From positions 644,497 to 708,496 of the forward strand of contig JAQSYP010000001.1 in NCBI GenBank assembly GCA_029256085.1: a stretch of 64,000 nt of DNA, given 5' to 3'. Made by a program: the position numbers and the translations under genes. Source of the stretch: Caryophanales bacterium. Its GTDB lineage: Bacteria > Bacillota > Bacilli > CAJFEE01. Positions 57,445 to 64,000 of this stretch are shown piece by piece. The notes beneath the pieces were generated by a model. It did not search any database and had not been told where the DNA came from. It saw only the letters and a program-made list of their open reading frames with translations. The stretch's first letter is position 1. Each line of letters begins with the position of its first letter.

Positions 57445-59748
57445 ATGGCAAAAATTCGTGTTTATGAATTTGCTAAGAAACATAACATTTCAAGTAAAGA
57501 TGTTATTTCAAAATTAAAGACCATGGATATTGAAGTATCTAATCATATGGCAATGATCGATGATTCTGCTGTAATTAAATTAGAAAAGATGTTAAGTGGT
57601 TCAGGTATAGAGGAGAAAAAATTGAATATAGAAAAACAGCCATCTGAGAAAAAGCAAGAAGATAAAAAGAAGGTTTCAAATAATAACAAACCAAATAATA
57701 ACAAACCAAATCAGAATCAAAAACAAAGCAACACTCAGAAAAACTCTCAAAGTAATAATTCACAAAGTGCAAATAGACCAGCTGTGAATAATGTACCAAA
57801 ACCAAGTACTGATGACTTTGAAGACTTAACAATTGCAAAAGCACCAACGAAAGAGAAAATTGTTACTACAAAGAAACACGTACACCCAGATAGTACAAAG
57901 AATGAGAAAAACCGTGGTGGATTTAATAACAGTAACAATAGAAAAAAGAGTAAAAATAGACATTCACAACCTCAACATAAAACTGTAATGGATCTTCCTA
58001 AAAAGATATCATTTGAGTCAACTTTAACAGTTTCTGAATTAGCGGCTAAGTTGCATAGAGAAGCGGCTGAGTTGATTAAGAAACTATTCCTTTTAGGTAT
58101 TGTTGCTACTAAAAATAATACTTTGGAAGAAGATACTATTGAGTTAATTTGTACTGACTACGGCGTTGAAATTGAAAAAATCGTTGTTGTAGACGAGACT
58201 GATTTTGATATATACAATGTTGATGATGCTGATGAGTTAAAGATCGAACGTCCACCAGTTGTAACAATTATGGGTCACGTTGACCATGGTAAGACTACAT
58301 TACTTGACTCTATCAGAAACACTAAGGTAACTGAAGGAGAAGCTGGTGGAATCACACAGCATATCGGAGCATATCAAGTAAAAGTAAACAATAAACCGAT
58401 AACTTTCCTTGATACTCCTGGTCACGAAGCATTCACAACGATGCGTGCTCGTGGTGCGCAAGTTACTGATATAACAATTATTGTTGTTGCAGCAGATGAT
58501 GGTGTAATGCCTCAAACTGTTGAAGCAATTAATCATGCTAAGGCTGCAGGTGTACCAATTATTATTGCAGTTAACAAGATTGACAAACCTTCAGCTAATC
58601 CTGATAAAGTAATGCAAGAACTAACTGAATTCGGATTAGTGCCTGAAGATTGGGGTGGGGATACGATATTTGTACCAGTTTCTGCAAAGGCAGGTACTAA
58701 CATCGAGTCACTATTAGAAATGATTCTGCTTGTAGCAGAAGTTGAAGAATTAAAAGCTAATCCATCTAGAAAAGCTATTGGTACAGTAATTGAAGCACAG
58801 CTAGATAAAGGTAGAGGACCAGTTGCAACATTATTAGTGCAAAACGGTACTCTACACGTTGGAGACCCAATTGTTGTAGGTAACACATTTGGAAAAGTTC
58901 GTGCGATGGTAAACGATATCGGTCGTCGAGTTAAAGAAGCTTTACCGTGTACTCCAGTAGAAATAACTGGTTTGAGTGATGTTCCTCAGGCTGGTGACCG
59001 TTTCGTTGTTTTTGAAGATGAGAAGAAAGCACGTCAAATTGGTGAAGCTCGTTTACAAAAACAATTAGTTGAGCAACGTGGTGAAAAATCAAAACTTTCT
59101 TTAGAGGATTTATTTAATCAAATTAAAGAAGGCCAAGTTAAAGATATTAACCTAATTGTAAAAGCAGATGTTCACGGTTCGGTTGAAGCTCTATCTTCAT
59201 CGCTTCAAAAAATTGAAGTTGAAGGTGTTAAAGTTAAAATAATTCATTCAGGAGTTGGAGCAATTACAGAATATGATGTAATGCTTGCAAGTGCATCAAA
59301 TGGCCTAGTAATTGGTTTTAACGTTAGACCTGATGTAAATGCAAAACGTGCTGCTGAAGCTGAAAAAGTAGATATCCGTCTTCATAGAATTATTTATAAA
59401 GTTATCGAAGAAATCGAGGCTGCTATGAAGGGAATGCTTGATCCTGAATTCGAAGAGAAGATTATTGGTCAAGCTGAAGTTCGTCAAACATTCAAGGTTT
59501 CTAAAGTTGGTACAATTGCAGGTTGCTACGTAATTGATGGTAAGATTAGTCGAGATAGTGGTGTACGTGTAATTAGAAATGGTGTTGTGGTATTTGAAGG
59601 TAAACTTGATGCACTTAAGCGCTTTAAAGATGATGCAAAAGAAGTTGCCCAAGGTTATGAATGTGGTATTACAATTGAGAGATATAATGATATTAAAGAA
59701 GGCGACATCATTGAAGCGTATGTAATGCAGGAAATTATTCGTAAATGA
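57445..59748 (+). CDS. infB: Translation initiation factor IF-2
   Basis: IF-2 delivers fMet-tRNA to the ribosome. An N-terminal IF2N repeat ([20 protein letters not shown]) leads to a low-complexity Asn/Gln/Lys linker (about residues 55-175) and a second IF2N repeat. The GTPase domain has G1 [18 protein letters not shown] (about 276-293), G3 [15 protein letters not shown] and G4 [14 protein letters not shown]. Domains II to IV follow. At 767 residues it is larger than B. subtilis IF-2 (716), mostly in the linker. Strong CGT/GGT codon bias marks it as highly expressed. It overlaps ylxP by 4 bases. Confidence 0.98.
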   Translation: MAKIRVYEFAKKHNISSKDVISKLKTMDIEVSNHMAMIDDSAVIKLEKMLSGSGIEEKKLNIEKQPSEKKQEDKKKVSNNNKPNNNKPNQNQKQSNTQKNSQSNNSQSANRPAVNNVPKPSTDDFEDLTIAKAPTKEKIVTTKKHVHPDSTKNEKNRGGFNNSNNRKKSKNRHSQPQHKTVMDLPKKISFESTLTVSELAAKLHREAAELIKKLFLLGIVATKNNTLEEDTIELICTDYGVEIEKIVVVDETDFDIYNVDDADELKIERPPVVTIMGHVDHGKTTLLDSIRNTKVTEGEAGGITQHIGAYQVKVNNKPITFLDTPGHEAFTTMRARGAQVTDITIIVVAADDGVMPQTVEAINHAKAAGVPIIIAVNKIDKPSANPDKVMQELTEFGLVPEDWGGDTIFVPVSAKAGTNIESLLEMILLVAEVEELKANPSRKAIGTVIEAQLDKGRGPVATLLVQNGTLHVGDPIVVGNTFGKVRAMVNDIGRRVKEALPCTPVEITGLSDVPQAGDRFVVFEDEKKARQIGEARLQKQLVEQRGEKSKLSLEDLFNQIKEGQVKDINLIVKADVHGSVEALSSSLQKIEVEGVKVKIIHSGVGAITEYDVMLASASNGLVIGFNVRPDVNAKRAAEAEKVDIRLHRIIYKVIEEIEAAMKGMLDPEFEEKIIGQAEVRQTFKVSKVGTIAGCYVIDGKISRDSGVRVIRNGVVVFEGKLDALKRFKDDAKEVAQGYECGITIERYNDIKEGDIIEAYVMQEIIRK
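57678..57707 (+). repeat. Two exact 15-bp tandem repeats in the infB linker
   Basis: The unit AAATAATAACAAACC occurs twice back to back (57678-57692 and 57693-57707). They encode NNKPN-type repeats in the IF-2 linker. A degenerate third copy follows. The repeat keeps frame and probably arose by slippage. Confidence 0.85.
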
Positions 59749-60023
59749 TTTTAGCACTACACATTGAAGTCACAATACCTTTATCTCAATCTTTAAAGGA
59801 TAAAAGGGCTGTATTACAAAGAATAATGACCCGCACTAAACAAAAATTTAATGTTGCAATTTCCGAAGTTGATTTTCAAGACCAATGGCAAAGATCAGAA
59901 ATTTGCATAGTTACTGTGGCTTCGGTAAAACTAGCTTCTGAAAGGGAATTAAATAATGTGTTATCATTTATTAGTTCCTTTCCAGAGTTAGAAATCACTC
60001 AAACGACATATGAGTGGCTTTAA
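59745..60023 (+). CDS. ylxP: YlxP, DUF503 protein
   Basis: This 92-residue DUF503 protein has the pattern [40 protein letters not shown] and [17 protein letters not shown]. It sits between infB and rbfA across Firmicutes. B. subtilis YlxP/YlxQ-type neighbours point to ribosome biology, but its activity is unknown. The start ATG overlaps the infB stop. Confidence 0.92.
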   Translation: MILALHIEVTIPLSQSLKDKRAVLQRIMTRTKQKFNVAISEVDFQDQWQRSEICIVTVASVKLASERELNNVLSFISSFPELEITQTTYEWL

Positions 60024-60038
60024 TTAGAGGTGATAATA

Positions 60039-60380
60039 ATGAAAATTCGTCCTACAAGAATTGGCGAACAGATGAAAAAAGAGCTTACCGAAATTATTAG
60101 CCGTAAACTAAAGGACCCTAGAATTGGTTTTGTAACTGTGACTGATGTAGATGTTACAGGTGACTTATCAATTGCTAAAGTATATATAACTGTTTTAGGG
60201 AACGATGAACAAAAGCAGGATACTTTAAGAGGCTTAGAAAAAGCAAAGGGCTTTATTAGAAGTGAAATTGGACAAAGAATTAGGATGCGTAAGACTCCTG
60301 AAATTTTATTCGAATTCGATTCCGCAATAGAATATGGTAATAAAATCGATAGTCTCCTTAGAGACTTAAATCAAGATTAA
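60039..60380 (+). CDS. rbfA: 30S ribosome-binding factor RbfA
   Basis: RbfA is a cold-shock-linked 30S maturation factor. The KH-like fold is recognised from [40 protein letters not shown] and the C-terminal [20 protein letters not shown]. The ATG at 60039 has AGAGGTG 6 bases upstream, giving 113 residues. The in-frame GTG at 60030 lies in that site. A strong terminator hairpin follows. Confidence 0.95.
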   Translation: MKIRPTRIGEQMKKELTEIISRKLKDPRIGFVTVTDVDVTGDLSIAKVYITVLGNDEQKQDTLRGLEKAKGFIRSEIGQRIRMRKTPEILFEFDSAIEYGNKIDSLLRDLNQD

Positions 60381-60382
60381 TT

Positions 60383-60409
60383 AAGATAGACAACTTTGTC
60401 TATCTTTTT
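60383..60409 (+). terminator. Terminator between rbfA and truB
   Basis: A perfect 10-bp stem AAGATAGACA/TGTCTATCTT (60383-60392 with 60397-60406) has a 4-base loop and a T tail. It lies only 22 bases before truB. Readthrough or an internal promoter must supply truB. Confidence 0.85.
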
Positions 60410-60430
60410 CAAATTAAAAAGGTGAAAAAA

Positions 60431-61339
60431 ATGAATGGTATATTACCGATAAATAAACCAGCTGGTATGACATCACACGATGTTGTATTTAAGTTACGAA
60501 AAATATTAAAAACTAAAAAGATTGGCCACACGGGCACTTTAGATCCAGATGTAACAGGCGTTTTACCAATTTGTATAGGTAACGCCACTAAAATTGTTCA
60601 GTTTTTAACTGAAGACAAAAAAGAATATGTATGCGAAGTAACAATAGGAACTTCTACAACTACTGAAGACTTTTCAGGTGAAGTTGTAGAATTCGATAAC
60701 TCGCATAAAATCATTTCTCGTGAGCAAGTATTAGATGTACTAAATAAACTTACTGGTGAGATTACCCAAATTCCTCCAATGTATTCTGCAGTTAAGGTAA
60801 ATGGTAAAAAACTTTATGAATATGCGCGTGCAGGTAAGGTAGTTGAACGACCAGAAAGAAAAATAACAATCTACGAATTTGAATTGTTAGATAACTTTGA
60901 TAAATACGAAGGTGAATTTATAAAAATAAACTTTAGAGTATTATGCTCTAAGGGTACGTATGTAAGGACGATAGCCGTATCAATTGGTGAAATGCTAGGA
61001 TATCCATCACATATGTCACGGTTAGTTAGAACGAAGTCTGGTACGATACAATTAAAAGACTGTTTAACAATCGAAGAAGTACAGGAGTATTTTGAAAAAG
61101 ATCAAATATTAAATAAGTTACTACCGCTCGAAACAGGATTAAAATCACTATCGAAACTTGTCGTAGATAGTGATACAATTAACAAAGTATTAAACGGAGC
61201 ATTACTGCCAGTTCCTAATAATTTTAATATTACTGATAAGTTAGCAATTTTCGATCAGTTTGGGAAATGTTATGCAGTATATGAACAACATCAAACTAAA
61301 CATGAATTTATAAAACCAACACGAGTGTTTAACCAGTAA
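60431..61339 (+). CDS. truB: tRNA pseudouridine-55 synthase TruB
   Basis: TruB makes pseudouridine-55 in tRNA. The catalytic Asp lies in KIGHTGTLDPDVTGVLPICI (about residue 39). GILPINKPAGMTSHDVVFKL is the N-terminal signature, and CSKGTYVRTIAVSIGEMLG is the second conserved block. The ATG at 60431 is 6 bases after AAAGGTGA, giving 302 residues (309 in B. subtilis). The GTG at 60422 is in the ribosome binding site. Confidence 0.96.
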   Translation: MNGILPINKPAGMTSHDVVFKLRKILKTKKIGHTGTLDPDVTGVLPICIGNATKIVQFLTEDKKEYVCEVTIGTSTTTEDFSGEVVEFDNSHKIISREQVLDVLNKLTGEITQIPPMYSAVKVNGKKLYEYARAGKVVERPERKITIYEFELLDNFDKYEGEFIKINFRVLCSKGTYVRTIAVSIGEMLGYPSHMSRLVRTKSGTIQLKDCLTIEEVQEYFEKDQILNKLLPLETGLKSLSKLVVDSDTINKVLNGALLPVPNNFNITDKLAIFDQFGKCYAVYEQHQTKHEFIKPTRVFNQ

Positions 61340-61362
61340 GTTCTTGTAAGAGAGGGAAAACG

Positions 61363-62304
61363 ATGAAAGTTTACAATATAACTATGAATGATATTCCTAA
61401 TATAAAAATCGATAAAAAACTTTCATTAGCATTAGGGTATTTTGACGGTGTACATAAAGGTCATAAAAAAGTTATATCAACTTGTGTTGAAATTGCAAAA
61501 AAAAGAAATTTAATACCAGCTTTAATGACTTTAGAACCTCATCCATTAAAAGTCTTGAAACCAGAAAAAACTATTGAATGCATTACAAATATTGATCAAA
61601 GAATCAGGTATATAAAACAACTTGGTATTGAATACCTTATAATTTTAAAGTTTGACATAGATATTTCTGAATTATCACCAGTGGAGTTTATGGAAAAAAT
61701 TTTAAAACCGTTAAAAGTACAAGAGATTGTAGCTGGTTTTGATTATCGTTTTGGCAGAAATGGCGAAGGAAATATGTCTTCTTTAACTGAATTAGGTAAG
61801 GGAAGTTTTAGTGTTACAACGATTGACAAAGTTGAGAGCGAAAATATTAAGATTAGTTCCACACTAATTCGAAAATTAATTTGTGAAGGCGATGTCGATA
61901 AAGTTGATAAATACTTAGAGAAGAAATATAAAATCATCGGTAATGTAATACATGGTGAAAAGAGGGGTAGGACAATTGGATACCCTACAGCAAATATCTT
62001 ACCGAGTGATAATTATGTAATTCCCAAAACGGGTGTATATATTGTTGAAATAGTTGTTGAATCAGTTATATATAAGGGAGTTTGCAATGTTGGATTACGA
62101 CCTACATTTCATGTTGATCAATTAAAGCCAAATATAGAAGTACATATATTGGATTTTGATAAGGAGATTTATGGTGAAACAGTAGAAGTAATTTGGCATA
62201 AAAAATTAAGAGATGAAAAAAAGTTTAACAATATTAGTGAATTGATATCTCAACTTGATATAGATTCTAGTAATGCTAAAAATTATTTTAAAGATAAATA
62301 TTAG
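61363..62304 (+). CDS. ribF: Bifunctional riboflavin kinase / FAD synthetase RibF (RibC)
   Basis: RibF converts riboflavin to FMN and then FAD. The N-terminal FAD synthetase has the nucleotidyl transferase motif LALGYFDGVHKGHKKVISTC (about residues 22-41) and VAGFDYRFGRNGEG. The C-terminal flavokinase shows VIHGEKRGRTIGYPTANILP and GVYIVEIVVES-type strands. At 313 residues it matches B. subtilis (316). No FMN riboswitch is visible upstream. Confidence 0.96.
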   Translation: MKVYNITMNDIPNIKIDKKLSLALGYFDGVHKGHKKVISTCVEIAKKRNLIPALMTLEPHPLKVLKPEKTIECITNIDQRIRYIKQLGIEYLIILKFDIDISELSPVEFMEKILKPLKVQEIVAGFDYRFGRNGEGNMSSLTELGKGSFSVTTIDKVESENIKISSTLIRKLICEGDVDKVDKYLEKKYKIIGNVIHGEKRGRTIGYPTANILPSDNYVIPKTGVYIVEIVVESVIYKGVCNVGLRPTFHVDQLKPNIEVHILDFDKEIYGETVEVIWHKKLRDEKKFNNISELISQLDIDSSNAKNYFKDKY

Positions 62305-62309
62305 TAGAC

Positions 62310-62338
62310 TTGATTTCTTATAACAAAAGTAGTATTCT
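62310..62338 (+). promoter_or_regulatory. Candidate promoter for rpsO
   Basis: TTGATT (62310-62315) is followed by 17 bases and TATTCT (62333-62338), giving a start just upstream of the leader hairpin. An extended -10 TGCTATACT at 62347-62355 is an alternative, but would begin inside the hairpin. Confidence 0.4.
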
Positions 62339-62358
62339 ATTATACGTGCTATACTGCC

Positions 62359-62398
62359 TATTCTTGGCTAATTGAGTCTCCGACGTTGGCTAGGAATA
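62359..62398 (+). ncRNA. rpsO leader hairpin (candidate S15 autoregulatory leader)
   Basis: TATTCTTGGCTA (62359-62370) and TGGCTAGGAATA (62387-62398) form a 12-bp stem with G-U pairs, closed by a 16-base loop. It lies 35 bases upstream of rpsO. S15 is known to repress its own mRNA by binding such leaders in Geobacillus and other bacteria. Binding here is inference. Confidence 0.6.
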
Positions 62399-62433
62399 TG
62401 GTCTATTAAAACATATTTAGGAGGAATTATAAA

Positions 62434-62703
62434 ATGGCATTAACACAAGAACGTAAAAACGCATTAATCAGTGAGTACAAAACACATGAGAGTGATACTG
62501 GTTCTCCAGAAGTACAGATTGCTGTATTAACAGAGCAAATCAATACTTTAAACGATCACTTACGTACACACAAGAAAGATCACCATTCTCGTCGTGGATT
62601 ATTAAAAATGGTTGGTAAGCGTCGTAACTTATTAACTTACTTACGTAACAAAGATATCACTCGTTATCGTGAATTAATCACAAGATTAGGATTACGTCGT
62701 TAA
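62434..62703 (+). CDS. rpsO: 30S ribosomal protein S15
   Basis: This is an 89-residue four-helix 16S rRNA binding protein. The family signature is complete ([60 protein letters not shown]). Codon use is strongly CGT/AAC/CTTA biased, as for a ribosomal gene. The ribosome binding site is TAGGAGG. Confidence 0.99.
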   Translation: MALTQERKNALISEYKTHESDTGSPEVQIAVLTEQINTLNDHLRTHKKDHHSRRGLLKMVGKRRNLLTYLRNKDITRYRELITRLGLRR

Positions 62704-62726
62704 TAAAAGCTTTTTAAATAATTGAA

Positions 62727-62830
62727 GCTTTTTGGACGTGGGTGATTTGCCTAGTTGCCCTATTGCGGTTAGGAAACTTTATAAGTTCCTATAAGCTAAC
62801 AAAAAGCGGGATTATTCCCGCTTTTTTTTT
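62727..62830 (+). terminator. Leader with strong terminator between rpsO and pnp
   Basis: The terminator is AAAAAGCGGG/CCCGCTTTTT (62801-62810 with 62817-62826) plus more T. Upstream lies a 9-bp hairpin, CCTAGTTGC/GCGGTTAGG (62750-62758 with 62765-62773). GCTTTTT (62727-62733) is the exact complement of the first seven bases of the terminator arm, so an antiterminator fold is possible. The terminator itself is certain. The attenuation model is inference. Confidence 0.85.
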
Positions 62831-62866
62831 AAATAAACAAATATTTCGATTAGTTATTAGAATAAG

Positions 62867-62875
62867 TGTTAAAAT
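62867..62875 (+). promoter_or_regulatory. Candidate extended -10 promoter for pnp
   Basis: TGTTAAAAT (62867-62875) is an extended -10 element with no good -35. It lies between the terminator and the pnp start. Confidence 0.35.
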
Positions 62876-62928
62876 ACATAATAGTAATTAAAAATTCATT
62901 TTATAATCCAGAGAGGGGTTAAAAATAA

Positions 62929-64000
62929 ATGGAGCAAATAAAAAAATCTTATACATATGAGCTAGCTGGTAAACAAATAATTGTCGAAACTGGACAATTA
63001 GCTAAACAAGCTAGTGGAGCAGTCTTAATCAGATATGGTGATTCAGTAGTTTTATCTACAGCAACCGCTTCTAAAGAACCTAAAAATCTAAGCTTTTTCC
63101 CGTTAACAGTAAACTATGAGGAAAGATTATACGCTGTAGGTAAGATCCCTGGTGGTTTTATTAAACGTGAAGGTAGACCAAGTGAAAAAGCGATTCTAGC
63201 AAGTAGGCTAATTGATAGACCAATTCGTCCATTATTTGCAGAGGGCTTTAGAAATGAAGTTCAAGTAACAAGTATTGTAATGAGCGTCGATCAAAATTAC
63301 TCAACTGAAATTGCCGCAATGATTGGATCATCACTTGCATTATCTATTTCTGACATCCCATTTGAAGGACCAATTGCTGGTGTAATAGTTGGTAGAGTAA
63401 ATGATCAGTTCATAATTAATCCTAATGTTGAACAAGCTGAACAAAGTGATATTAACTTAGTTGTTGCTGGTACAAAAGAAGCAATTAACATGGTTGAAGC
63501 TGGATCGCTAGAAGTACCAGAAGAAGTTATGTTAGAGGCTATAATGTTTGGACATGATGAGATTAAAAAGATTATTGAATTCCAAGAAAAGATAATCGCA
63601 GAAGTTGGTAAAGAAAAAAGAGAAGTTAAGTTATATGAAGTTGACCAAGACTTAGATACAAAAGTTAGAGGTATGGCTGAAAAAGATTTAACTGTTGCTG
63701 TACAAGTAGCTGAAAAACATGCACGTGAAGCGGCTATTGAAGAAGTTAAAGTAAGAGTTATTCAGGCCCTAGTTGAAGAAGGTATAGAAGAAGATTCTAC
63801 TGAAGTTAAACAAGCGAAAGAAGTTATGTATACAATCGTTAAAGAAGAAGTTAGACGTCTAATAACAGAAGATAAGATTCGTCCTGATGGAAGAAAAGTA
63901 GATGAAATCAGACCGTTATCTTCTGAAGTTAAATTACTTCCTCGCACACACGGTTCCGGATTATTTACACGTGGTCAAACACAAGCACTAAGTGTTTGTA
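62929..64000 (+). CDS. pnp: Polyribonucleotide nucleotidyltransferase (PNPase), N-terminal half (partial)
   Basis: PNPase degrades RNA 3' to 5' using phosphate. The frame opens at ATG 62929 ([20 protein letters not shown]) and runs off the right edge after 357 codons without a stop. The first RNase PH-like core is clear ([54 protein letters not shown]). The all-helical middle domain and the start of the second core ([35 protein letters not shown]) follow. The KH and S1 domains lie outside. The ribosome binding site is GAGAGGGG, about 12 bases upstream. Confidence 0.97.
   Translation, partial: MEQIKKSYTYELAGKQIIVETGQLAKQASGAVLIRYGDSVVLSTATASKEPKNLSFFPLTVNYEERLYAVGKIPGGFIKREGRPSEKAILASRLIDRPIRPLFAEGFRNEVQVTSIVMSVDQNYSTEIAAMIGSSLALSISDIPFEGPIAGVIVGRVNDQFIINPNVEQAEQSDINLVVAGTKEAINMVEAGSLEVPEEVMLEAIMFGHDEIKKIIEFQEKIIAEVGKEKREVKLYEVDQDLDTKVRGMAEKDLTVAVQVAEKHAREAAIEEVKVRVIQALVEEGIEEDSTEVKQAKEVMYTIVKEEVRRLITEDKIRPDGRKVDEIRPLSSEVKLLPRTHGSGLFTRGQTQALSVC

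Noticed and set aside
59305-59757. 150-codon minus-strand frame opposite the 3' end of infB
   Set aside because: Its Asn/Thr/Phe-rich product is the reverse image of IF-2 domain IV codons. There is no start signal or domain.
61340-61362. FMN riboswitch upstream of ribF
   Set aside because: Only 23 bases separate truB and ribF, too short for the conserved RFN element.
1-64000. Mobile elements, prophage, CRISPR, toxin-antitoxin or defence genes
   Set aside because: Gene order is continuous with the Bacillus core genome. No transposase, integrase other than XerC, direct-repeat array or unexplained cargo was seen.

Overview
The window is one contiguous piece of a low-GC, AT-rich Gram-positive chromosome, almost certainly a motile Bacillaceae member. 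The evidence is gene order as well as sequence. The run rnhB-ylqG-ylqH-sucCD-dprA-topA-trmFO-xerC-hslVU-codY, then the long fla/che operon, then rpsB-tsf-pyrH-frr-uppS-cdsA-dxr-rasP-proS-polC, then rimP-nusA-ylxR-ylxQ-infB-ylxP-rbfA-truB-ribF-rpsO-pnp, is the Bacillus subtilis order. Every supported gene is on the + strand. I see no IS element, prophage, CRISPR array, tRNA or rRNA.

Region 1 (1-4404) holds the tail of rnhB and an uncharacterised pair, ylqG and ylqH. These look like a FliK-like protein and a stand-alone FlhB cytoplasmic domain. A strong terminator follows, then a promoter and sucCD. Region 2 (4425-12669) covers DNA uptake, topology and tRNA methylation (dprA, topA, trmFO), then xerC-hslV-hslU-codY closed by a strong terminator.

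Region 3 (12670-41634) is the fla/che operon. It starts with a 337-base AT-rich control region that carries a 13/15 match to the CodY operator. The order is rod (flgBC, fliE), MS ring and switch (fliF, fliG), export ATPase complex (fliHIJ), ylxF, hook control and hook (fliK, flgD, flgE), swrD, fliL, switch (fliM, fliY), cheY, export gate (fliZPQR, flhB, flhA), flhF-flhG, chemotaxis (cheB, cheA, cheW, cheC, cheD) and sigD. It differs from B. subtilis in having a two-helix membrane gene between cheD and sigD, and a FapA/DUF342 gene plus a small HPYKG-tail gene between sigD and a SwrB-like gene. Flagellin, motAB and cheR are not in the window.

Region 4 (41635-55131) starts with a sigma-A promoter and a structured leader in front of rpsB-tsf. 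It continues through pyrH-frr, the isoprenoid and envelope genes (uppS, cdsA, dxr, rasP), proS and polC. Region 5 (55248-64000) is the nusA-infB translation operon with truB, ribF, rpsO (S15-type leader) and the start of pnp.

The window is mostly conserved housekeeping and motility DNA, and I found no wholly novel multi-gene system. The most interesting material is the ylqG/ylqH pair, the extra uncharacterised genes at the end of the motility operon, the CodY box in front of fla/che, and the candidate regulatory leaders of rpsB, rpsO and pnp. Starts were chosen from Shine-Dalgarno spacing and recalled family N-termini. Product names rest on motif recognition, since no search was run.
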